DNA from: Lucinisca nassula
Taxonomy: Eukaryota > Mollusca > Bivalvia > Lucinida > Lucinidae
NCBI GenBank assembly: GCA_963580285.1
Contig: OY757017.1
Coordinates: 113,183,245-113,247,244, forward strand
DNA length: 64,000 bases
Reading direction: 5' to 3'
This document shows, piece by piece, positions 55,701 through 64,000 of this stretch. The notes under the pieces are model-generated. The model worked only from the letters and a program-made list of their open reading frames with translations. It was not told where the DNA came from and did not search any database. Made by a program: the position numbers and the translations under genes. Each line of letters opens with the position of its first letter. Positions within the stretch are counted from its first letter, which is position 1.

Positions 55701-56756
55701 TCTCCTCTGAAACCATAAGTCCCAGAGGTTAGATCTTTAGTATGTAGCCACATGAAATGGTCACCTTAATAAATACTGCCAAAAATGCCCCTTGGGTCAA
55801 AATTTGCCACGCCCATGGGCACATTACTTACCATAGACTTGAAATGTACAAATTCAAATGAAAACAAACTTCAAAAATCTTCTTATCTGAAAACATAAGG
55901 GCGAGAGCTTCGGTATTTAGCATGTTGCAACGTCGAGTGGTCGCCCACATGAATCCTGCCAATCATGCCCCTAGGGTCTAAATTAGCCAAATATTGTGAC
56001 CCCGTAACTCCAATAAACTAATAATGTAATAATGGAAAATAAGCTTCGAAAATCTTGTTTTCTGAAACCATGAAGTACATACCTTAGATATTTAGTATAT
56101 AGCAACGTAAAATGGTCACCCACATAAATCATGCCAACCATGCCCTTTGGGTCAAAATTTGTCATGCCCCAGGGCTCATTAGCACCTATAGACTTATACT
56201 GGAAAAAACTTCAAAAATCTTCTTCCCCGAAACCATGAGGCCCAGAGCTTAAATATTTAGTGTGTAGCAATGTCAAGTGGTGTGGTCTCCTACATAAATC
56301 ATGCCAACCATGCCCCTGGAGTCTGAATTGGACATTCGCCAGGGCGCCTTAACTCCAATAGACTTATAATGGATCAACTTAAAAAATCTTCTTTTACGAA
56401 ACCACAGGACCCCGATTTTTTATTGATTTGAGGTTTAAGATCCCCGTCAACACTGTGTAGGTCATTTTGGAGACTTTGCTTCCAGATTTGTGGGACTTTT
56501 ACCCTACATTGAGATGAAATGACATCTTAAGCTCTGCTGCCCAATGAAACCAATAGGGTTTAAATGCACCATTTTTCCTGGGCAGGCTTAGAGCCTCTAA
56601 GCTGTTTACCAGTACTCATCTGCGTTCCGTTTCAGCTCTGCATGGAAGCACCATGTAGCCCAATCTATTTCTTCAAGTCCCGATGGGTATTCTAAACATC
56701 ACTCATGCTTTTCTGGTACACAGGCGAGCGCTACATGGCCAGTTGGCCCTCTTGTT
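52776..56756 (+). mobile_element. HINE/pearl-like element 10 with 167-bp array
   Basis: The 5' end is short: it starts inside the usual hairpin (CACGTGACAGGTGAGCTTTT), then GATCACATTTTGTCCG. About 20 units of ~167 bp (CACCTACATAAATCCTGCCA, TCTTCTTCTCTGAAACCACA) are the inverse orientation of element 5's unit. The 3' module is CACAGGCGAGCGCTACAT, hairpin GGCCA-GT-TGGCC, CTCTTG. A family S copy is inserted near the 3' end. A C run lies at 54308-54334. Confidence 0.77.
56425..56690 (-). repeat. SINE-like family S inside element 10
   Basis: TTTGAGGTTTAAGATCCCCG, GTCATTTTGGAGACTTTGCT and CTGGGCAGGCTTAGAGCCTC, ending CTTCAAGTCCCGATGGG. Confidence 0.7.
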
Positions 56757-56989
56757 TAAAATAAAAAATTCAATGTTACACCATTAGTAAATGCGACGTC
56801 GTTAAGGACGTCGTACGTGAAACGTTAGGGGCGTATCTAACTAATTTGCATGTTTAATCCACCAGTGAATTACCCAAATTAAAGAGGATATTTACTTTTT
56901 GAGATGAATAACAAAAACGTTGGAATTTATCGAGAAAACAATAAACACGAAAATTTTCTTTTTACTTTATACGTCGACTTTCGTGTCAT

Positions 56990-57012
56990 TCGATTGGGGC
57001 TCGTCCGGGATC
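56990..57012 (+). other. Primer-binding-site-like motif (tRNA-Pro type)
   Basis: TTGGGGCTCGTCCGGGAT (56994-57011) matches 17 of 18 bases of the complement of a tRNA-Pro 3' end, the kind used by some LTR retroelements. It follows GTGTCATTCGA, and AATAAA lies about 55 bp upstream. No LTR pair or reading frame was found. The reverse reading could also be the 3' part of a decayed tRNA-like sequence. Confidence 0.35.
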
Positions 57013-57285
57013 GGGGTCAAGTTTGTGGTTATTAAGATTAAATTAACAGATCATGATTCCTATTTACTGCCAATACAATAGGTCACTGTTTAAAAATGTC
57101 AATTTGATGAAATGCAACAAGCAGTACATGTTTCATGCTTAGCTGAGTTGAGCATGAAAAATGCTTTATCATTTTGTGTCCAGTTCAATAAAGCAAATAC
57201 GCCTTTCCAGTATGTGTGTAGGTGTGTAGTGGGCGTCGGTGCATTTTTACTTTCCACTTTAAAAATAACTTTTCAAACAACTCAC

Positions 57286-58288
57286 CCTGACGCACCTGGC
57301 CTGGTGGCGAATAGTTTACGTGTAACCAGAGTGATACCAACTCCAGCTACCACAGCACCCATTATTGCCACAGCAGCCACGTTGACAGGATTGTTCATAA
57401 AACCCATATTTATATCCTGGGTCACTCCATTAGATTGCGCTGTTGTGGTTACCTGAGTTGATATATTCAAAACCGTCATTGAAGCACTATTCAGGGTTTT
57501 CATTGGACTTGGCGTATTTGTAGCAATATTAGAAATATCTGAGCTTGGACCTTTAGACACAGACGAAGCCACAGAAACAATATTTTCTGAATCAATAGGT
57601 GTTGTGTCCCATAAAGCTGCTCTGTGGGTTGGAAGCTCTGGATCTATTGAAGTAATATTTTCTGACCTAGTTGATAAGATATTTGCGATTGTGGTTGGAG
57701 CTTCGGATACAACATTTACAGAATAATTTGCAATAGTGGTAGGCAATGTCGTTGAAGTAGTATCTCCTAAAGATGTTCTGGGAATTTCCGATGTAGATGC
57801 AGTGTTTACTGAATTTATTGCAAATATCTGTGTAGTTTCGATTGAAGATATACCTGCTGCGGTAGAACTCACTGAAGCCTTTGACTTTCTTGAAGCTGTA
57901 TACCATGTCACTTGGCTTGCAATTTTCGACGTAGATTGATCAACCGTAATGCGCTGCGGGGTTGTAATTGTTGTCGGACCACCTATAACTGTGCTGAGAG
58001 TCACAGTTACAGATGAATTCCCCGAAGAAGTAAACGTTTTAGAAGTAACAATCTCGGCGGGTGTTGTATGTTGGGTTGTTGTTGACATCTCAGAATACAC
58101 ATTTGAAGTTGTTGTTGTGGATGAAGTTGTACAGGTTACGAGAATCCGTAATCTCACGGACATGAACCGTACTACAGTGTGAACTTCAGTCTGTAGAGCT
58201 TTATTTATTTCAGTGCACGTTGCCTCCAGTTCGTAGTGCTTGGACTCAATGATGTCCCTTCCGTCTGTCACAATTTTGCTAGGTTCAG
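57286..58288 (-). CDS. Exon of a mucin-like single-pass membrane protein
   Basis: On the minus strand a long pyrimidine tract and CTGAAG precede the exon at 58288, and it ends at a strong donor (CAGG, then GTGAGT) at 57286/57285. The reading frame stays open for about 334 residues. First comes a ~55-residue part with two Cys (YELEATCTEINKALQTEV, RILVTCTTSS). Then about 230 residues rich in Ser/Thr with many TTT, SST and STT runs, likely O-glycosylated. Then one hydrophobic segment (VAAVAIMGAVVAGVGITLV) followed by TRK, so the Ser/Thr part is probably outside the cell. The ORF continues upstream of 58288 only as intron read-through (it includes a MITE hairpin piece and no ATG start). Family unknown; other exons were not found. 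Confidence 0.65.
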
Positions 58289-58854
58289 CTTCAGAAAAAA
58301 ACAACAACAAAAAAAAAACAAATATAATATCTATCTCTAAAATGGTAACCAGCGAATGTAATCTTCCATCCCTTAAAGCGCCAAGCAAAAATGTATCAGA
58401 AAATGTCGTCTGATGTATCATCTCGCAAACTTTTAAAAATATTTTTTCATGTAGATCCTGATCAGCGTACGCCCAGTCCTGATTGGACTGATCAGTTTGA
58501 TCTGTGTCCACTTTGTTTGATACAATCCAGCTGACAACAAAGCAGACGCCAATTCTTTTGATTGGCTTTTAAGGGTTATCTTAATTGGCAAGCATGTTCT
58601 AAGAAGGGTAATAGAGGCCATTTATGACTCCGGACGCCTTCATGAAGTTGAAAGGTATGATTCTGATATCTACATTTATCGGTTACCCCTTATGTTAATT
58701 GTATTGTAACATCTTGAGCTGATAAAGATATACTATCTCAGGACAAGTAAGCTTTATCAGGTCAATGTCACATTGCACTTCTATGAACTGGACTGCTAAA
58801 AAAAGCAAAATGTAAGAGTGTACAAGGGGATTAACTGAGAAATAGAATACCAAA
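58289..58854. other. Likely intron of the mucin-like gene
   Basis: Starts with the A-rich (minus: T-rich) acceptor tract. It contains a half copy of the GTAGATCCTGATCAGCGTAC hairpin at about 58452. No other feature. Confidence 0.45.
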
Positions 58855-58990
58855 TTCCTGTCATTTGATATCAAGTTTATCAGGCTCGGCTTCGAGAACC
58901 TAGCAAGTCTCGAGATTCTACATTTGTTCTCGAAGCCTTGCCTGATAAACTTGATATCAAACAACACGAACCTGGTATTCTCTTTATCTG
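58855..58990. repeat. Palindromic MITE
   Basis: TTTGATATCAAGTTTATCAG, GCTCGGCTTCGAGAAC and their inverse GTTCTCGAAGCCTTGCCTGA, AAACTTGATATCAAA face each other around GTCTCGAGATTC. The outer ends are ATACCAAATTCCTG and CGAACCTGGTAT. Confidence 0.75.
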
Positions 58991-59087
58991 GTATGCCGTT
59001 CGTTGATCGCACATGCCAAATTGTAGGCTGCCTTTGCGAGTGCACAGACTCCTGTGGAATTTGACCACATACGGAAGCACGGTATCA

Positions 59088-59215
59088 GCCTAGCAGGCAC
59101 ATGACGTCGTTGCGACGTCATGACGTTTAAGCAACGTAATATCTACGTCGATGCAACGTCGTGACGTTGCACCGACGTCGATTTGACGTCCCTAGGGCGA
59201 CGTGTGCCTGCTGGG
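59088..59215. repeat. ACGTC-rich MITE, copy 1
   Basis: Ends CTAGCAGGCACATGACGTCG and GCGACGTGTGCCTGCTGG are inverted. The inside has nine or so ACGTC/GACGT words, several as full TGACGTCA-like palindromes. Confidence 0.75.
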
Positions 59216-59327
59216 AGTATTTCAGCCTTTAGAATGTCATACCTGTGTAATGTTATGCTATGGTCCATAGCTCTAATAATGACATAAAGATGCCAATGTA
59301 ATATGTTCTTTCGCGTCTCGTCTTGAA

Positions 59328-59465
59328 GCATCCTAGCGGATACATGACGTAATTTTGACGTCACATTAACGTCGGTGCAGTGTCATGACGTTTATGCAAC
59401 GTCAAATCTACGTCGGTGCACCGACGTTGATTTGACGTTGCCCCAGCGACGTGTGCCTGCTGGTA
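59328..59465. repeat. ACGTC-rich MITE, copy 2
   Basis: Same design as 59088-59215 with the right end AGCGACGTGTGCCTGCTGG and a worn left end CTAGCGGATACATGACGT. Confidence 0.7.
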
Positions 59466-60256
59466 TCCATGTGATTTGTTAAAGTGCGACAGACCAAGAT
59501 TAATTTGTCAGTAACAAATGTTGCACTGAACTCAGTAGAGCTGCTAGAGTCTATTAAACTGGACCAGGGTCTCCTACCCTTACAATCTGTTCTGTTTTGT
59601 ATTTCGTCTTGATGTCACTAATTGCTCACTCAACGAGTGCTTAAATCACGTGTAGGGTCTACTAGGTTACGCACAGTCTAAGGACGATAAAAAAATCGGG
59701 TCAATCCCATCATACAGTCAGGTGCTTTCACATCGCGACGTAATTTTGTGACTACAGTGCTTGAGTGAACAACAGAACAGCAAAAACCTGAAGTAATGAG
59801 AACCATCACTTTATGTAAGCATCTACAGTAATCATGTTTTCATAAGTTTGGGACAATTTCTATTTTTGTTGCTTAGCAACCGTGAAGCATCCGTAAAAAA
59901 ACATGTACATATCAAATAGAGTGTGTGGCCATAGTACGGTGTTGTATTTTAAGATTTAATTGAACAGCAAACTATTGAAAGGAACACTGGCCATTCTGCA
60001 AAAATTTTACTTGAAACTGTTTTGAGACTTTCTCATAAGCGGGGGATAAATAATTGCCATCAGTCATATGTTTTAGCGAATGTTAATTTAACACCTTGAT
60101 ACCTTGATTTTTCATAATATGTTTGTCACAGTTGTCACTTTTCGTAATATTTCGTAACGGTGAACTGTCTTGTTTGTCCCTTTTCCCTCGTTTTAGTTGC
60201 ACCTCGTCACTGACGTATTTTATCATTTCCACTGAGAAAACGAAAGTACCAATAAT
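59466..60256. other. Region upstream of duplicated exon, unrecognised
   Basis: No repeats recognised. May hold the first exon or promoter of the gene at 60357, but no start codon with splice support could be chosen. Confidence 0.35.
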
Positions 60257-60356
60257 TATTGTTTACTTTTGTCAGTGTTATTGGTCACTTTTTATATATA
60301 TGCACTATATCAATTATTTGCACGCGGGAAATCTCTTTGTATGTATTTTGGGACAG

Positions 60357-60532
60357 CCATTTTGCACAGCTGACTTGAAATCGTTCAGTGATTTCAAAGA
60401 AGGTGAAGAATGTTATTTATATCTTAGTATGAGTCCAGGTAATTGCCCAAATATGAGCACTCTTCCAGAATGTTCTTATTTCACTAGAAATTGTGTATTT
60501 ATTCTGATCGGGCCAATATTTACATTGTACAG
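60357..60532 (+). CDS. Cys-containing exon, copy 1 (unknown protein)
   Basis: A 176-bp exon between a TATGTATTTTGGGACAG acceptor (ending 60356) and a CAG/GTAAAT donor (60533). It reads PFCTADLKSFSDFKEGEEC, then YLYLSMSPGNCPNMSTLPEC and SYFTRNCVFILIGPIFTLYR. Five Cys suggest an extracellular or secreted domain, and the end is hydrophobic. The open frame continues upstream for ~78 codons but without a convincing ATG, and that part is probably intron. The same exon recurs at 63814. I do not recognise the family. Confidence 0.55.
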
Positions 60533-60603
60533 GTAAATAGCTGATAAGCAAAAATGCTTTCAGGTTAGTCCATGGTTAGTCCATGGAAGAACATGATTTT
60601 GTT

Positions 60604-60725
60604 TAACCCCTGTCCTGCTGTTCATGTCCATCTCTGCCTTTGGAAACAGTGTAGGTCCAGATCAGATGGATTCTGAGGATGACATCTGATCGGGGTCTGT
60701 AATGTTTGGCATTCAATTTGTGAGT
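60604..60725. repeat. TTAA-MITE type 1, left half
   Basis: TTAACCCCTGTCCTGCTG and the CAGTGTAGGTCCAGATCAGA hairpin are present. The right TIR is lost. Confidence 0.6.
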
Positions 60726-60865
60726 TTGGGTATGCACATGTATAGTTTCAAGTAGTCTGCATCGGTTAACCAGGGGAACAGTAGTTGTCCCAGCAGTTGA
60801 GCTTTATGTCGGTCTGAGTTCTATGTCCCGATACAGAAAATATGTATTGTTTATGGATTCCTGTA

Positions 60866-61370
60866 AAGTAGAAGTAAAACAAAGATCAGGAATTGATACA
60901 ATTAACTTACTCCATCCATAAAAGACACCAAAGGGAAAGAAACACAAACACCAAGCGACCAGACCACAATGGAAACCCAAACAAAGGAAGGCCATATGGA
61001 CAGTTACTTTCCCACAAAATGGCCATATGGCCATCCAAAACCAAAAGACACAAGTGATACACACAGTAAGTAACAAACAACAACATAAATAAATCGCCAC
61101 AGAAGAGCCGCCTTGGAACGGTCAGTGGAAGATTTCCACTGGGGGGCTTAAATCGATTTTACGTGGCCACAATCCTCGCCCTTACTTCCGTCGCGATTTA
61201 GACAAATAATTTGTTCAGTCCGCATGAAGGCCTCCTAACTCATCAGTGCAACATCTCCGTGAACACAGAAATCAAAGAACCACAGAGGTGAGACAACGGT
61301 GAGGACTCGACAGCAAGAAACCACTGAAATGCTGGAGCAAAAGAAAACCAACAGTTAGACTCCGATGAGC
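60866..61370. repeat. 0.5-kb repeat, copy 1
   Basis: AAAGTAGAAGTAAAACAAAG to AACCAACAGTTAGACTCCGA, about 95% the same as 61909-62425. It includes the inverted words GGCCATATGG. The minus-strand ORF (98 residues, Cys- and Phe-rich) is not conserved in length between copies, so I leave it out as a gene. Confidence 0.7.
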
Positions 61371-61908
61371 CCGACCAGAGATTGAAGCCTGAATATTTTC
61401 CTTGTGGTGCATTAATTTATGTGTTAGTCCCTAGATCACGGAGTTTTAATTAGACCAATATGTGTGAAGTTTTTAATTATGTGTCCTATCCAAAAATATA
61501 GTCATACACAGATGAGACCTTGGTCTGGCGGTTTGTCTGGAAGTCTGGAGAAGCCAGGCATCAGTTCTAGGACCCCTGTTATTATTCCAATAGCACAACC
61601 ACTACATCATACGGCTTCTTGACCGAGGTAAGTTTGGATCTAAACTATGGGAGGCAAATATGCAGATCAGATGGTGAAGATGTGTCGTTTGATCTGTATC
61701 TTTGTGATCTCGGTGTCGTCTGATCTGTACCTTTGTGATCGCTCTGTCGTCTGATCTGTGTCTCTGTATTTTTAGAATTTCTATATCTATATTAGGGTAA
61801 CATTATTTGTGCATGAGGTTAGTAATGTGATCATGAATAAAACTATCATGCACCGGCTGTCTGAAAATTGTTGTCGTCGTCTGTTCACACTTGTCGATTC
61901 AAACCGAC
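61371..61908. other. Spacer with a worn tRNA-SINE (family C)
   Basis: About 61510-61620 matches 16400-16570 (GAAGTCTGGAGAAGCCAGGC, ACAACCACTACATCATACGG), minus strand. The short TCTGATCTGT words at 61690-61770 are a local repeat. Confidence 0.5.
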
Positions 61909-62425
61909 AAAGTAGAAGTAAAACAAAGATCAGGAATCGATACAATTAACTTACTCCACCCATCAAAGACACCAAAGGGAAAGAAACACAAACATGAAGC
62001 GACCAGACCATAATGGAAACCTAAACAAAGGAAGGCCATAAGGACAGTTACTTTCCCACAAAATGGCCATATGGCCATCCAAAATAAAAAGACACAAGTA
62101 ATACACACAGTAAGTAACAAACAACAACATAAATAAACCGCCACCGAAGAACCGCCTTGGAACGGTAAGTGGAAAGATTTCCACTCGGGGGCTTAAATCG
62201 ATTTTACGAGGCCACAATCCTCGCCCTTACTTCCGTCGCGATTAAGACAAATAATTTGTTCAGCCCGCATGAAGGCCTCCTAACTCATCAGTGCAACATC
62301 TCCGTGAACACAAATAATCAAAGAACCACAGAGGTGTGACAGCGTTGAGGACTCGACAGCAAGAAACCACTGAAATGCTGGAGCAAAAGAAAACCAACAG
62401 TTAGACTCCGATGGGCCCGACCACA
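61909..62425. repeat. 0.5-kb repeat, copy 2
   Basis: As copy 1. A third, partial copy at 17790 shows it is dispersed. Class unknown. Confidence 0.7.
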
Positions 62426-62511
62426 GATACAGCATCAGGCACCAACCAACATTACCTTGAATTAGATCTCCCTAATTCTCAATAAGCCTTTACGTTGGAA
62501 CCAATGAACTT

Positions 62512-63340
62512 GCGAAATATTACATTCCATTCAGTATAGCCTCGCCGAGGCGAAAAATGTGAAAATTTTCTAACTGCTTCTCGTCGGAAACCGTTGGGCC
62601 GATTGAAGTCAAATTTCATATGGAGCCTGTATGGGATGGGGGAAACCAAAATTTGCTCATGGGGTCCAGATCACATGACCAAAATGGCCGCCAAGCCATA
62701 TATGGTCTGTCTGTCTGTCCGTCCGTAACCCGTTTGTGAAAATTGGTGATAGTGACTTAACCGCTTGGAATATTTAAACAATTTTTGGCATACTGATAGA
62801 TATCAATGAGATCTAACCAATGAACTTGCGAAATATTACATACCATTTAGTATAGCCTCGCCGAGGCGAAAAATATGAAAATTTTCTAACTGCTTCTCCT
62901 CGGAAACCGTTGGGCCGATTGAAGTCAAATTTCATATGGAGCCCCTATGGGATGGGGGAAACCAAAATTTGCTCATGGGGTCCAGGTCACATGACCAAAA
63001 TGGCCGCCAAGCCATATATGGTCTGTCTATCCGTCCGTAACCCGTTTGTGAAAATTGGTGATAGTGACTTAATCGCTTGGAATATTTAAACAATTTTTGG
63101 CATACTGATAGATATCAATGAGATCTAACCAATGAACTTACAAAATATTACATTCCATTTAGTATAGACTCGCCGAGGCGAAAAATGTGAAAATTTTCGA
63201 ACTGCTTCTCCTCGGAATACGTTGGGCCGATTGAAGTCAAATTTCATATGGAGCCTCTATGGGATGGGGGAAACCAAAATTTGCTCATGGGGTCCAGGTC
63301 ACATGACCAAAATGGCCGCCAAGCCATATATGGTAAAAAA
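62512..63340 (+). repeat. ~314-bp tandem repeat, 2.7 units
   Basis: CTCGCCGAGGCGAAAAAT occurs at 62541, 62857 and 63169 (316 and 312 bp apart), each followed by GGGCCGATTGAAGTCAAATT and CATGACCAAAATGGCCGCCA. The third unit is cut after GCCATATATGGT. Confidence 0.88.
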
Positions 63341-63700
63341 AACCCTTCAAAAATAAGTCTTCTCCAGAACCACTGGGCAGATTTTCACGAAACTTGATAA
63401 ATAGCATCTGGGACGTAGGCCCATCATAAATTGCTAAAATGGTGACCCTGGATTGACCTTGACCTTCTTTGTGCCTAGGTCAAACTTTGACATATATGCT
63501 TTTGTATTGGAAAAGTGAGAATGCTTTTTATCCTGCAAACGATTCAGAATACAGTACTAAATATAAGATATATTTTTGCTCTTACGATAAGGCGCAATTA
63601 TTGGGGGAACCGTTTTAGGTCCAGGTCACATGACCAAAATGGCCGCCATACCCATATATGGTAACACTCATAAAGCTAAAAGCATCCGGCTGAAGCACTG
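63341..63700 (+). repeat. Related low-copy repeat tail
   Basis: GGATTGACCTTGACCTTC and a further GGTCACATGACCAAAATGGC at 63619 resemble the 314-bp unit and the AGGTCA-type arrays. Ends not found. Confidence 0.45.
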
Positions 63701-63813
63701 GTTATTGTTTACTTTTGTCATTTGAGTAATAGTATGTGTTATTGGTCACTTTTTATATGCACAATAACAATTATTTGCACGCGGGAATTCTCTTTGTATG
63801 TATTTTGGGACAG

Positions 63814-63989
63814 CCATTTTGCACAGCTGACTTGAAATCGTTCAGTGATTTCAAAGAAGATGTAGAATGTTATTTATATCTTAGTATGAGTCCAGGTAAT
63901 TGCCCAAATATGAGCAGTCTTCCAGAATGTTCTTATTTCACTAGAAATTTTGTATTTATTCTGATCGGGCCAATATTTACATTGTACAG
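63814..63989 (+). CDS. Cys-containing exon, copy 2 (unknown protein)
   Basis: Same length (176 bp), acceptor and donor as 60357-60532, with 4 base differences. All four change the residue: G to D, E to V (EGEEC to EDVEC), T to S (MSTLP to MSSLP) and C to F (RNCVF to RNFVF). The preceding ~100 bp are also similar (GTTATTGGTCACTTTTTATA, TTATTTGCACGCGGGAA). It may be an alternative exon or part of a second gene copy. The window ends 11 bp after it. Confidence 0.55.
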
Positions 63990-64000
63990 GTAAATAGCTG

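Larger units (their letters stand above)
52640..56930 (-). repeat. Hairpin MITE F split by element 10
   Basis: 52640-52775 (TTGAATTTATTAAACGAGCA, ACGAGTTTAATAAATATGAT) and 56757-56930 (GTTAAGGACGTCGTACGTGA, TTAATCCACCAGTGAATTAC) are the inverse of the two halves of 19715-20040. The break falls at the TTTTAAATGTCATATG of that copy. Confidence 0.72.

Noticed and set aside
21477..57000. Possible CRISPR arrays because of regular direct repeats
   Set aside because: Units are 120-184 bp, contiguous and without spacers; the locus is eukaryotic.
58289..58511. N-terminal 70 residues of the long minus-strand frame with a hydrophobic IIFVFFLLLFF stretch, tempting as a signal or membrane segment
   Set aside because: It is the pyrimidine tract of a splice acceptor read as codons; there is no ATG start, and it contains a MITE hairpin piece.
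60804..62144. Cys/Phe-rich minus-strand ORFs (98, 81 and 84 residues) that look like small membrane proteins
   Set aside because: They lie in the 0.5-kb dispersed repeat, differ in length between copies, and the third copy at 17.8 kb does not keep the frame.

Overview
The window looks like nuclear DNA of a bivalve mollusc. The evidence is a conserved spliced metazoan gene, several tRNA-derived SINEs, and a dense mixture of hairpin MITEs, tandem-repeat-carrying (pearl/HINE-like) elements and hammerhead-ribozyme retrozymes of kinds known from bivalves. The species cannot be named from the sequence. Most of the 64 kb is transposable-element DNA, much of it nested, and very little is coding.

Genes. 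(1) 1.3-13.9 kb, + strand: the last three coding exons of eIF2 beta (EIF2S2), at 1302-1358, 8239-8324 and 13732-13907. They are joined by two introns (6.9 and 5.4 kb) packed with repeats, and the splice phases and protein match the family. (2) 57.3-58.3 kb, - strand: a ~1 kb exon for a Ser/Thr-rich, mucin-like stretch followed by one membrane segment, with good splice signals at both ends. (3) 60.4 and 63.8 kb, + strand: two 176-bp Cys-containing exons, almost identical, 3.46 kb apart. No other convincing host exon was seen. Most long ORFs are read-through of tandem repeats.

Mobile DNA by region. 1-8.2 kb: TTAA-flanked MITEs, SINEs and a 4.8-kb foldback element with ACG-rich arms. 8.4-13.6 kb: two HINE-like elements and a dead mariner (DD34D). 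14-21.4 kb: hairpin MITEs and SINEs. 21.5-47 kb: a nest of HINE-like elements. One of them (23.5-26.0 kb) is split from its 3' end (44.5-44.6 kb) by an ~18.5-kb segment with long inverted ends, which itself carries further insertions. 48-57 kb: SINEs, a retrozyme dimer, and two more HINE-like elements, one splitting a MITE. 57-64 kb: the gene-like region with its own duplications.

Main points of interest. (a) Two head-to-tail dimers (260- and 384-bp units) carry type I hammerhead ribozyme cores. (b) Ten tandem-repeat elements share an architecture: 5' AGCTCRCC plus hairpin, an internal minisatellite, 3' GGYGAGC plus hairpin, then CTCTTG. Their hairpin stems differ in sequence but keep pairing. 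(c) The 128-bp minisatellite in two of them carries perfect oestrogen-response-element palindromes. (d) Several insertions can be read against an uninterrupted copy present in the same window.
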